Below, in pieces: positions 57,101-63,951 of a stretch of DNA of 64,000 bases. The translations under genes were made by a program, and so were the position numbers. Under the pieces are notes generated by a model. That model did not search any database, was not told the DNA's origin, and was given only the letters and a program-made list of their open reading frames with translations. The DNA comes from Meloidogyne chitwoodi (lineage: Eukaryota; Nematoda; Chromadorea; Rhabditida; Meloidogynidae), in NCBI GenBank assembly GCA_015183035.1, contig JACZZP010000019.1, forward strand, positions 62,001 through 126,000. Reading direction: 5' to 3'. Each line of letters begins with the position of its first letter. Position 1 is the first letter of the stretch.

Positions 57101-59322
57101 TTATTAAATATCTCTTGAGCGGTTTCATCTTCATTTTCTTTGGGGTCTTCAGTAATTCCAATACTTTGTAAATCCCACCAAGACTTTATTTCTGCCTCAT
57201 TTGGCATTTCTTCAGAAGAATGAACAGCCATATGAGTTTGGATCGGAATCGTTTTTTCTAAGGACATTTTTTGATTTTCCCCACAAACGACAGTTCCAAT
57301 GGTTGTATCAATCAAAAAACATCCTTTCGAAATTTCTCTCTTTCGAATGAAAAATCTCCAAAAATCTTTAATTCCGATTAATAAATCAGGTTTTCCATAA
57401 TTAGTAATCAATTTATTTTTTATTTCATCCATTTTCATATTAGAACAAATTTCATTAATACTAACAGAATTTAATTCATTAGAAATTTTATTAATACTTA
57501 ACATTTCTAACATTTCCTTTTTTCCATCTTTTCTTTCCATTCCAAGTAAATATTTACCAGAACGTTGTTTTTTAGATTTAGTTCCTTGGAAAGTATATAC
57601 TTCTAGAAAACCTTCACCTAATTTTGGTAAATTCAATTTTACAGCTAACTCTTTAGTGACATAAGAAACTTCACTGCCACTATCCAAAAATACAAAAATT
57701 TCAATTTTCTTTTTTTCATTTCTGGGCGAAAAGACTTTAGCCTTTAAAACCATTAACATAGGATTCCAAGGTTTTAATAACGAAGTATAAGTATTAACAG
57801 ACATATTTTGCGTTTTTGACACTTTTTCTTCAAAATTATTTCCTTCAACTTTTTTATCAAATGGTTTTTCAGTTTGAAAATAAGTTTTTCCTTTCCAATT
57901 TTGTAATTTCTGATTTTTGTCAATGGATTTATTTTTATGAGGAATTTGAGGTAAATTTCGTGTGGCATAACTTAATTGGCGAGAATCTTCATTATTCGAA
58001 TAAGATTTCTCTGGAGTATAATTTCTACGTGGACAAATAGCAGAATTATGTATTCCATTACAATATGAACAATTTCTTTTAACAAAACAATTTTTCGACA
58101 AATGTCCCACTCTGAGACAGCGGAAACAACGTCCTTGTTCATTTAAACGCTTCTTGCGTTCCTCTACCCCCAAAATGTTTGTACATAAATTTGACCAATG
58201 GTTTCCATTACAAAAATAACAAATTATATTTTTTCCATATGTACTGACTGGAAATGATCTGGTCTGATTAACTTTTTCAAATCTTTTTTCATCATTTCTA
58301 AATTTTTCATATCTTTGTCCTCTTTCTCCTTGTGAACTTGAGGGCTGATTATTTGTTTGTGAACTTTTAAAATGTTTGGTAGTCTGAAAAACTGATTCTC
58401 TTATATTAACCATAGAAACAAGAGCTTTTCTGAAATCAGTAGTACTCCATTTTCTGGAGGAAGCCTTCTCTTCTTTAGCAATTTCCATTAAAAAATTTCT
58501 ATGAAGCTTCGATTTAATCAACGAAGTCATAACAGAATTATCAATTTTTTCTCCTTGACTTTCTAATTGTCGAAATATTTTTTCCATTTTATCAACTGTA
58601 ATTTTTAACGAAATGGATTTATCTGATGAAGCTGGCAGATTAAATAATTCAGATTCTAAAGCTTCAATTAAGACACTTTTATCGCCAAATCTTTCTTTTA
58701 ATGTATCTACTGCAATCTTATAATTTTCATTCGTCAATATAAGATCAGAGACTGTATTTTTTGCTTCACCCTTCAGGCAATTAAACAAAAATTTCATTTT
58801 ATCTATTTGGCTAAAATTTTGGTTGTCTATAGAGCTTTCAAAACTTTGCCAGAATGACATCCAATCATGAGGATCGCCATAAAATTCTGGTAATTGGAGT
58901 CTTGGTAACTGTACAGTCAATTCTCTTTGAACATTTGGAACTGCTTGATTATGTACCGAACTTGTTTCTGATGCATCTGAATTTCTTTGAAAACTTATTT
59001 CTTCAATTAAGTCTATTATTTCTCTGCCTTTTTCTATCCATTCGTAAAAATGTTTATTTTCAACTTTATAGTTTTCATAACTCAAGGTTTCATTTGCTCT
59101 ATCAACTGCTTCTAATTCTTTCAAGAAATTCAACCAAAGTTGATTCTTTTCATCTAAAGTCATTAGCATTTTCTGAATGCTTTTTCCATCATTAATCAAT
59201 GATTCTTTTTCATCATTATCTATTTCATTCTTTTTCAGAATTTTTTCAGCACTTTCTAATCTGTTTCTTAAACGTTTCAAGACAGGTCCTATCATTGCTT
59301 TGTAAGGTCCTGACATCATCAA
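50398..59322 (-). CDS. BEL/Pao gag-pol-env-like polyprotein, 2,974 residues
   Basis: Gag-like N-terminus with the LPRLQLPEFYGDPHDWMSFW region of the DUF1759 type (about residue 135), then zinc knuckles at about 366-429 (CYFCNGNHWSNLC, CFRCLRVGHLSKNC, CSYCNGIHNSAIC). Aspartic protease FLDSGSEVSYVT lies near 544. Reverse transcriptase follows, with LDIEKAFLQIEL near 874 and YVDN near 952 (YVDN rather than YVDD). RNase H has LHVFVDANKNTYAAAV. Integrase has an HHCC zinc region near 1,416 and D/D/E residues in GIDHLGP (1,483), ILSDNSKTF (1,546) and GGVYERIV (1,586). A DUF5641-like tail follows. From about 1,833 comes a Cys-rich ectodomain and membrane spans resembling phlebovirus-type glycoprotein (RCSASCSFIWCKCG, about 2,125-2,165; membrane anchor about 2,480-2,505). 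The last 256 residues are a separate basic domain, listed below. No internal stop, which is unusual because env is generally a separate or spliced frame. Confidence 0.93.
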   Translation of the reverse strand: MMMSGPYKAMIGPVLKRLRNRLESAEKILKKNEIDNDEKESLINDGKSIQKMLMTLDEKNQLWLNFLKELEAVDRANETLSYENYKVENKHFYEWIEKGREIIDLIEEISFQRNSDASETSSVHNQAVPNVQRELTVQLPRLQLPEFYGDPHDWMSFWQSFESSIDNQNFSQIDKMKFLFNCLKGEAKNTVSDLILTNENYKIAVDTLKERFGDKSVLIEALESELFNLPASSDKSISLKITVDKMEKIFRQLESQGEKIDNSVMTSLIKSKLHRNFLMEIAKEEKASSRKWSTTDFRKALVSMVNIRESVFQTTKHFKSSQTNNQPSSSQGERGQRYEKFRNDEKRFEKVNQTRSFPVSTYGKNIICYFCNGNHWSNLCTNILGVEERKKRLNEQGRCFRCLRVGHLSKNCFVKRNCSYCNGIHNSAICPRRNYTPEKSYSNNEDSRQLSYATRNLPQIPHKNKSIDKNQKLQNWKGKTYFQTEKPFDKKVEGNNFEEKVSKTQNMSVNTYTSLLKPWNPMLMVLKAKVFSPRNEKKKIEIFVFLDSGSEVSYVTKELAVKLNLPKLGEGFLEVYTFQGTKSKKQRSGKYLLGMERKDGKKEMLEMLSINKISNELNSVSINEICSNMKMDEIKNKLITNYGKPDLLIGIKDFWRFFIRKREISKGCFLIDTTIGTVVCGENQKMSLEKTIPIQTHMAVHSSEEMPNEAEIKSWWDLQSIGITEDPKENEDETAQEIFNKSVKQVDGRYRVKWLWKDENPDLPTNYGISYRCLESLLSRFQNKIGSETLEKIDKTIKEQLHNGIIEETSQRKGELEHYLPHHPVFKGEKIREVYNASARTRGRKSLNDHLLRGPLKLPDLAGLIMRFRLSKFPLLLDIEKAFLQIELEEADREVTKFLWLRNVNKPLTSDNLIIYRFTRVAFGIICSPSLLAMTIEHHLSKYPGKENLFKNIYVDNVFVDCNTKNDVYEKYVELKKIFSEGKMNLRECVTNARNALERIPKNDQLTDLSQKVLGIHWDLKQDNLEIKFPNSNSEIRITRRKVLEVMASLFDPLGLVSPCLVNPKLLFQKLWDKPKNWDEELEIDHLNEWKIILNSWENQEIIIPRLVCFKGKTKKYQLHVFVDANKNTYAAAVYLRSEENDNFKTCLVYARNRIKSKKQDLTIPRMELLGLLIGTRALKFVENELKLEIEKKVVWSDAKVVLLWINCKEKQPRFIQNRLIEIRKNTDCIFKYVSTHENPADVCTRGCKPEELRLNNLWWNGPAWINKTENKWPNELEIKIESIPPIFNTLIVQTKEIKLLEFNKFNNWKKLVKIISFVLKFLKIKLDLILKKDKWKNKFLLLKNENFEQNAENLLIKLAQNEKIKDFEKWIIFEDKWEIKRLKSRIENSDAPSDLENPIIIPKNSEILPLIIKDIHERFKHSGVQSTLVEFLSQFWTPQARRKVKEVLNRCLKCKRMKSYPFMLPKFPNLPVERIQRTSPFKSIGIDHLGPSLFREIDNQEKKFWITLITCLCTRAVYLEPVKNLKADTCINVLKRFASRRGCPEKILSDNSKTFIACSKSCKVHLKLIGKELHWKFIKELSPWKGGVYERIVALVKDAFKKTLGKKILKWEEIITFTIEVEGILNMRPLTAIEENPDIPGIIPLRPIDFLYPKRNLCLELEVADLKDIAINYKESFVHTEFLLNELWKRWKREYLIWLRDRSQWNMKGPRLQTKREPKINEIVILEEEFVPRNMWKLVKIVELLDTKDGRCVRNVKILMPNGSILSRPINKLYPLEINLEDKEIEDKKDNILQSEESDEDEPTKSQKGSIKGKIKTLSNIISILFIFWLFLIMICEVTGKLRCNDCLVECNDKGILISSSEQIDKYEICCNEGPCTTHLRVDQFQYELDKEILITHHHCEVNFWSKTRNLLKYEVKCEPSDPCKLISCYFCIERMINHICSPFISLVIIAILILVLTTSCSIFYCLFKNIWKLFKCCYSRNIDTRDFRTRKKKWTLKKRSLILIIFLNVCSGEIISRSALTEVCTRRDGKIDCSWNFVETLTMMDNKVKQSILLKDNKNKIMGEINLTPEGFKMKCEPIIEKYLRSYETRVQTVKSCPNTGSCHHDNCLIVNNDWEQNIKELEPWKNYTGYNRCSASCSFIWCKCGVTSGSSCLFYRIYVVPTDSDIYEIFTCKWVPIFYFRLETFFINNESNIKNESVFTIQPGTTVQGENISIAITQFSLPPEPEMNGKFIGNRKFVSLTEGIYSDVHCKSYDAVKNFTCDIKEEICQECSPDHDNEIVNCKCKNLELEGLILDTQKILPIKSQTLDLSYDGKYVYSEIYDMPVDVIIKVNNLRAVIIDEWTKCEIKIFEFGGCYKCRTGADLNYTCKTTNGIALAEVTCENDLSFIAKCTEIGENVIKRLSFNQANIDIKCKIKCLGGISDIRIKGNLFLIDINEFENNPLWIHSETKNKVMRKNHNSGFNSNYILEIFNSDLFNFVLYVKNVIILILILIFCFLFIWILIKCKLFFRIYKYLLKSLCIIYCISFFEGGEAQKVCKNVFDKEILRGISNFPSKNYRLNYNIQHLNTKELDLSVKFSHQSFLKFLFIKRILKKCNFYFLSRTGKFKNFYESLKEEYFYIRKFGKYEHLLSKNDTFFGEKHTHLVLGPLFLGNILYKYENIIKKFHFKSLNLIIFYKEFINFKYFNFIHIMILYLCFTLILILTFSHILEKFFWKMPPKKAPQKEIRGGKKIKMTDPAIFESGTESESEKSEIERSATPEDKELLSKINKRKIIKQTFKVSEIVSSKEPIKANKIENSLKIEKENELRKVFGREKEIGKRIVDSILVKRARDDLNENLPLPPIPRKKALISDEVFYRSPVKMIIPNQTEEKAMKILKMKREKLMSEVKNNQSNDIRGSHSKEASCVKRIRSLAFDCLALIPHSGCKTVVDRADYWTKIELIRESLQQMIKHAGEWDNINDIHLQSSSSKKD

Positions 59323-59586
59323 CTTTTTATTTCTTAATTCAATTTCGAAAATATTCTGTAAAATTCCAATACAAGTATTCTATTTTCAATACAAATATTC
59401 TTTTTCTAATTTATTTTCTGATACAAGTATTCAATTTCTAATACGAGTATTCTTTGACACAATTATCTTTTAAATTGCTACTACCAGTATTCTTTAAATA
59501 CAATATTCAATTTCAATAAATTTTTCAAATTTATTTTCCAATTCAAATACAATTCAATACACGTTTAAAAATACTTTTACAGAATC

Positions 59587-59604
59587 GTTAACTACGGGGC
59601 TCCA
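59587..59604 (-). other. Putative primer-binding site
   Basis: Five bases inside the 5' LTR the minus strand reads TGGAGCCCCGTAGTTAA. TGG is the complement of a tRNA CCA end, so a tRNA ending GGGGCT-CCA would prime. I could not name the tRNA. Confidence 0.6.
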
Positions 59605-59609
59605 CTTTT

Positions 59610-59931
59610 TGTCGTAAAATATACAACAAAAATTTATAAAAAATAATCCTTTTCTTTTACAAATATTTATTCTTTTAAATAAAACAATTTAAAGATAGAG
59701 AAGCTTGTCCAAGAGAAAAAATATAACATCTTAAATATAAAAAAAAAGAAGGCGTATTTAAAAAGTACATAAATATAATCACCAAATATTTTTCAGAAAA
59801 AAGGGCGTATTTAACAATTAAAGTAGAGAAAAAATAAAAATACCAAAAAAAGAATTTAAAATCATCTTTTTTACAAAAAGATGATTAATGGAAAGAAAAA
59901 TAAAAAATTAAAAATGTCGCATTTAGCGACA
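59610..59931 (-). repeat. 5' LTR of the BEL/Pao element
   Basis: Read on the minus strand it starts with a perfect hairpin, TGTCGCTAAATGCGACA, and ends ATTTTACGACA. It lacks an obvious canonical TATA box but is AT-rich throughout. Identical to the other LTR on reading. Confidence 0.95.
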
Positions 59932-60268
59932 ATTACCGCGGCTGCTCGACACCTTTTTTTCTAACGAAATTTCAATCAACCATAACTTTGCAAAAAGTAG
60001 TCTAATTGAGACGATTTTGGTCTCATTCGACTAAGCTCGAAGAGCTCTTTCGAATGACATACAATTTGTCCATATTTGAATTTGTTTGTATTCTAGAATA
60101 AGTCTCCCCACTTCTCCCTGATTGTCAAAAATCATAGATAAAATCAAGTATTAGACAAAATCTGAGTTCAGATTCATGATCAGCGCTCAAAATTACCCCT
60201 AGACACATGTTTTCAGATTTGTTGAATTTTTTTTCGCCGGGACCCAGATTCGCTATGATTGCCTTTAT

Positions 60269-60908
60269 CTCATTATCTTCCACTTTCAAGAAATAGGATG
60301 TTATTTAGAAAAAAATACCTTTATAATTCCAAAGTCTAAAGTTAGGTTGCTATTGGACCTAAAAATATTTAAAATTATAAAAGTTAATTTTTTTTAATTT
60401 TTATATTAATCGAGTTTTATAACACACCGCTAGTTTAAGTCATAATTGACAAAAATTTTCCAAAATTTAATAAAAATTGGGTCAGACATCTTTTTTAACT
60501 AAACAAAGGGTCCCCATATTTTGGCATTTTGATATTTTTACCATTTTCCATTTTAACAAAGTCAAAATGTCAGTAAGGGAAAATGTGACAAAATGCCAGT
60601 TAAAATATAAAAAATTTATTTTTCTTATTAATAGGTTCGTCCCAATATGGCGGGGAGGCCTTTAACGGGGAACGGGGAAGAGAAATATTACCGGGAACGC
60701 GCCGGGGATGAGGAGATATTACCAATTTTCGGGGACAACCCATAGGGGGGACACTTTTGTGATTTTTAGATTCAAAATCCTGCCGGGAGTCGGGGACAAC
60801 ATAACTTCTAAAGTGTTGTTTCGTCATAAAACGAACTGAAAAATTAGTAACAAAACTAACAAAAAACTAAACATTTTCACATATTGTTAATTCCTTATCC
60901 TCTATTAA
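60269..60908. other. Intergenic region with a GC-rich repeat fragment
   Basis: AT-rich to about 60,640, then a GC-rich block at 60,649-60,800 (GGCGGGGAGGCC, AACGGGGAACGGGGAAGAG, CGGGAACGCGCCGGGGATG, CCATAGGGGGG). Its composition is like the CCGGGA repeats in the element at 220-516. It may be another element remnant. If the upstream gene uses the GTAAGT at 60,931 as a donor, its last exon would have to lie here, but I see none. Confidence 0.5.
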
Positions 60909-61469
60909 TCAAATTTTTTTATTAAACTTACTTCGATGGGGTCCTAAGTTGCTACGTGTTTTTTTATATTCGGGCTTTCTTCCAACAGAATGTAGAACAG
61001 GATTGTTAATTTCACCACCATTGACATATGGATCAGCATTGATCTCGTGGATGCTTTTAACTTTCTAAAATAAATAAATTAATTTTTAAATTTCTATAAT
61101 TATTCTTTTATTGTGCCGTTTTAGATACGGGTTGATGTTCGGCATATAACAATTTTTTCGAGTTGAGTTTTTTCGAATTAGATTTTTTACGTAAAAATAA
61201 AACAGACCTAAATCCAATTGAAAAATATTAAATATTATTATTATTACCTTAAGAGCAGGATTTGTATCATGCTTCTTAAGGCTTTCATATTTTTTTACTT
61301 GTTCGTCAGTTGCCTCACCCAATTCAACGTTTTCTTTATCAACATGTTTTTTATCTTCAATGTTTGTATGTTTGACAGTCTTCATTCCAACAACAGGTTG
61401 AAACTCATAAATAATCAAAAACAAAACTTGCGACGCAAGAAAAAACTTTAAGGCGTTAGTTTTGGTCAT
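60909..61469 (-). CDS. Secreted small lysine-rich protein, 2 exons
   Basis: The ATG at 61,469 begins a signal peptide (TNALKFFLASQVLFLIIYEF). The mature part is charged (HTNIEDKKHVDKENVELGEA, then KKYESLKKHDTNPALK). The exon ends at 61,248 with AAG|GTAATA; exon 2 starts at 61,064 after TTATTTTAG and continues in phase (IHEINADPYVNGGEINNPVL, GRKPEYKKTRSNLGPH). It then reads RSKFNKKI and TGA at 60,909. A strong donor GTAAGT overlaps this tail (CGA A|GTAAGT), so an additional exon is possible. There is a single Asn-X-Thr-type candidate but no cysteines in the mature part. Family unknown; it is one of two small secreted-protein genes flanking the retroelement. Confidence 0.65.
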
Positions 61470-62126
61470 TTTCAATTGAACAAACTTTAAATTTACCTAA
61501 TTTAAAAATAAATTTAAATTTAAAAAATAAAATGAAGCAAGTTTTTAAAAAAATTAATTGAGATGTCTTAACAATGTGAGGGGGCTTTTAAACAAAAATT
61601 CTGTCAAAAAAGTCAAATGATTTTTGCCTTTCTTTCTCTCTCTCTACATTGGCATAATGCCCAACCACACCTTTCATTGTCTTTTAAACGAGGAGGCATT
61701 CGAAATTTTTTTTTGGCATTGTTCAATGCCTTTAACCATGTGAGGGTCTCGATAAAATATTTTCAATAAAAATTTTAAATAAAATATTCCCTATCAAGTC
61801 AAATGACTTTCCCTCAAATAAGTTGCCCTTTGACAATAAAGGCAGTCGAAAAAATTTTTTTTGGCATTGTTGAATGCCTTTAACCATGTGAGGAGACAAA
61901 ATTCGACTCTCTCAAAAATTGTCAAATGAGTGGGGAGAGTATAGAGGTAATAAAATTGATTGGAAAGAAGTGGGTGGGGAGATTCGAGATATGAAATTAA
62001 AAAAAAATTTTTAAGGGAAATTGTAGTATTGAGAGAGAGAATTGATTGGCGATTGAGGGAAAGGCAGAGAGGAGATTTTTAAATTTAATAAAATTAAATT
62101 TTTTATTTATTAAATACACCTAAATT
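61470..62126. other. Upstream region, mostly dispersed repeat
   Basis: Upstream flank of the minus-strand secreted gene (61,470-61,560), then a minus-strand copy of the repeat also seen at 36,850-37,340. No exon supported. Confidence 0.5.
61565..62105 (-). repeat. Dispersed repeat, inverted relative of 36.85-37.34 kb
   Basis: On the minus strand it reads CCCTCAATCGCCAATCAATT, CTCTCCCCACTCATTTGAC, CATGGTTAAAGGCATTCAAC, CAATGCCAAAAAAAA and TGCCTTTATTGTCAAAGGGC, in the order found at 36,860-37,150. Internally, the unit GGCATTGTTCAATGCCTTTA with ACCATGTGAGG occurs twice. Confidence 0.7.
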
Positions 62127-62656
62127 CAGGGCTACCATCGACAAAAATCAAAATAAAAGTACAAAAAAGTTTATTTAAAAGTACATAGGGTACTAAATTT
62201 TCCAAATTAAAGTACGCTCCATATTTTATTTAAAAAAATTTTTATTTTTGCTCAAATCTATATTTTTTCCCAGGTTAACGGTTTACAGGGTTTTTAAAGA
62301 CCCTTATATCAGATTAAGAATTGGATTTTCGGGATGGGTAAATTTTAAAAATGTCATTTCATACAGTGCCGCAGGCGAAAATTTTTTAAATTAATTGCCC
62401 TCTAGTTGATAAAAATTCATCATTTTTATCGTCGCAGGCAAAAAATTATTGCAGAACTACAAGTTAAATAGTAGAGAAAATTGGAAATATTTACATTTTG
62501 CCAATAATTTTTTAATAATTTCGCAAAAATTTAATTTTTTATAAAAATATCGATTTAAAAGTACGTACTTTGATTAAAATACATTTTCAATTTCGAAAGT
62601 ACGAGAGTCGATTTTAAAGTATTGTACTTTCATTTAAAGTACGAATGGTAGCCCTG
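62127..62656. mobile_element. hAT-type element, CAGGGCTACCAT ends, 8-bp target duplication
   Basis: Starts CAGGGCTACCATCG and ends ATGGTAGCCCTG, flanked on both sides by the identical 8 bases cctaaatt (62,119-62,126 and 62,657-62,664). CAGGG termini with 8-base duplications are diagnostic of hAT. The interior contains scattered inverted AAAGTAC/GTACTTT units and encodes no transposase, so it is non-autonomous (530 bases). Confidence 0.9.
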
Positions 62657-62811
62657 CCTAAATTGTTTAAAAAATCTAAATAAATAAAAAAATATTTTTA
62701 TTACTGTAAATAAAAATTTAAAAATCGCCAAAAAAAGTTTAAACTCTCTAAGCAGTCAAGTCTCTTTTAATCAAAAATTAAATTTTAAATAATTAAAAAA
62801 AATAATTTTAG

Positions 62812-63070
62812 TCAAATTATTAGAAAAAATGCGCGTAAACTCATTAAAAATGTTATACCAATTCACAAAAAGGCTTTAAAAAGCCAACAAAGTCTAAAAA
62901 CAGTAGAAGAGGTTTTCAATTAATTATACTTAAATTGAAATATTTTTAATCTTATTAAACATTGTTTTACAGAAAATACTACTCTAGATATTAATTTTGT
63001 CAATCCTTCCAGCAATAAGGAATTACCAACTTTATGGAAAAATAATTCCAATGCAAATAGTAAAACATAA
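62812..63070 (+). CDS. Possible exons of an unidentified gene (tentative)
   Basis: 62,812-62,911 follows a TTTTAG acceptor and reads KNARKLIKNVIPIHKKALKS and a Gln/Ser/Val tail to GAG|GTTTTC. 62,973-63,070 follows TTTTACAG and reads TLDINFVNPSSNKELPTLWK, then TAA. Both look coding but the joint is out of phase (phase 0 against the needed phase 1), so an intervening exon, another donor or a broken gene must be assumed. Upstream exons may have been separated by the hAT element at 62,127. Confidence 0.3.
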
Positions 63071-63125
63071 TTTTAATAAAATTTAAAATGCTTTTAATTA
63101 ATTTTTAGTGATATTCCATTGGTGT

Positions 63126-63713
63126 CCGGAATTTTGGGCTCTGGAAATTTGGGCTCTAAGATTTTTCGGAAAGTTGGGCTCCAACTTTTCGGAATTTTGG
63201 GCTCAATTGGAAAGTTGGGCTCTAACTGAAAAAAGTGAAAAAAGCGGAATTTTGGGCTCTATAATTTTGGGCTCCGGAGGAATTTTGGGCTCTAAGTGAA
63301 TTAACGCGACACCTTTAGAACATATATATTAAAGTAAATGCTGACCATAACTACTTAAAAATGGATAGGTAATAAAACACTATCAATTAGAGATCGGGAT
63401 TTTCCCAAAATCAAATTCAAATAAAATAATTTGAAAAAAAATTTGACAAATATTTAAATTTGGCCGATCTCTACTATCAATAGATTCAGTTTGCGCGAAG
63501 ACCCACCTGCCATGGGCCCTAAAATGGATAGGTATTTATTCACTTAGAGCCCAAAATTCCTCCGGAGCCCAAAATTATAGAGCCCAAAATTCCGCTTTTT
63601 TCACTTTTTTCAGTTAGAGCCCAACTTTCCAATTGAGCCCAAAATTCCGAAAAGTTAGAGCCCAACTTTCCGAAAAATCTTAGAGCCCAACTTTCCAGAG
63701 CCCAAAATTCCGG
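63126..63713. mobile_element. Fold-back element with 174-base arms of GGGCTC repeats
   Basis: The left arm (63,126-63,299) is a string of GGAATTTTGGGCTC and GGAAAGTTGGGCTC units. The right arm (63,540-63,713) is its near-perfect reverse complement (GAGCCCAAAATTCC, GAGCCCAACTTTCC). Ends are CCGGAATTTTGGGCTC and its complement. The loop contains a direct repeat AAAATGGATAGGTA (63,358 and 63,520) around a smaller hAT insertion. The GGAAAGTTGGGC unit is shared with the elements at 12.6 and 14.4 kb. Confidence 0.9.
63388..63473. mobile_element. 86-base hAT-type mini-MITE nested in the loop
   Basis: TAGAGATCGG ... CCGATCTCTA with 8-base duplications ctatcaat at 63,380-63,387 and 63,474-63,481. Same ends as the 297-base element at 220-516. 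Confidence 0.9.
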
Positions 63714-63731
63714 GACTCATTCCATTAACTG

Positions 63732-63951
63732 TTTACCAAGGCTACATCAGTCTCTTCAGAGTGTCTGTGTTGAAACCTCTCTCTCATTTACGAAAAGATG
63801 CAGAAAATGGGTAGAGTTTTCGAAAAGAGAAGGTCATGTGACGTTTCTCTGACCTTAACCCTCAATTGGTTAGTTTTTCTGAATCTTTTCACACAAGATT
63901 GAGCAGCCTTTATCACAGAATCTCTGAAGAGACTGATGTAGCCTTGGTAAA
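63732..63951. mobile_element. 220-base MITE with about 30-base inverted ends
   Basis: TTTACCAAGGCTACATCAGT followed by CTCTTCAGAG at the left is exactly inverted at the right end (CTCTGAAGAG, then ACTGATGTAGCCTTGGTAAA). The interior shows weaker inverted similarity (CTCATTTACGAAAAGATGCA). It directly follows the fold-back element. Confidence 0.85.

Larger units (their letters stand above)
50020..59931 (-). mobile_element. Intact BEL/Pao LTR retroelement with envelope region
   Basis: Two 322-base LTRs, 50,020-50,341 and 59,610-59,931, look identical base for base and begin/end TGT...ACA. A 5-base target duplication, ATTAC, flanks the whole. Coding is on the minus strand: the 5' LTR is the right-hand one, a primer-binding site follows it, and a single 2,974-codon frame fills most of the interior. 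Order gag-protease-RT-RNase H-integrase identifies BEL/Pao. An envelope-like region follows integrase, as in nematode Cer7-type elements. LTR identity and an unbroken frame imply very recent insertion; other copies should exist in the genome. Confidence 0.95.
49707..60268. mobile_element. TIR element (134-base ends) carrying an LTR-element insertion
   Basis: Bases 49,707-49,840 and 60,135-60,268 are reverse complements with about three mismatches (outer end ATAAAGGCAATCATAGCGAA). Without the LTR element and one ATTAC copy the original element is about 645 bases. Its interior includes GGCGTAAGCTCCTTTTAGTG followed by ATTACCGCGGCTGCT, also present in the element at 12,796, and CGAGCT hairpin motifs, so both belong to a related family. 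No transposase of its own. Confidence 0.85.

Noticed and set aside
50942..59441. Plus-strand frames within the retroelement
   Set aside because: Antisense shadows of the 2,974-codon minus-strand frame.
60600..60827. 75-codon minus-strand frame across the GC-rich block
   Set aside because: Pro/Arg-rich reading of a GC-rich repeat fragment; does not join in phase with the upstream secreted gene.
63108..63299. 63-codon frame of repeated LGS/GILGS residues
   Set aside because: Translation of the GGGCTC-unit arm of a fold-back element.
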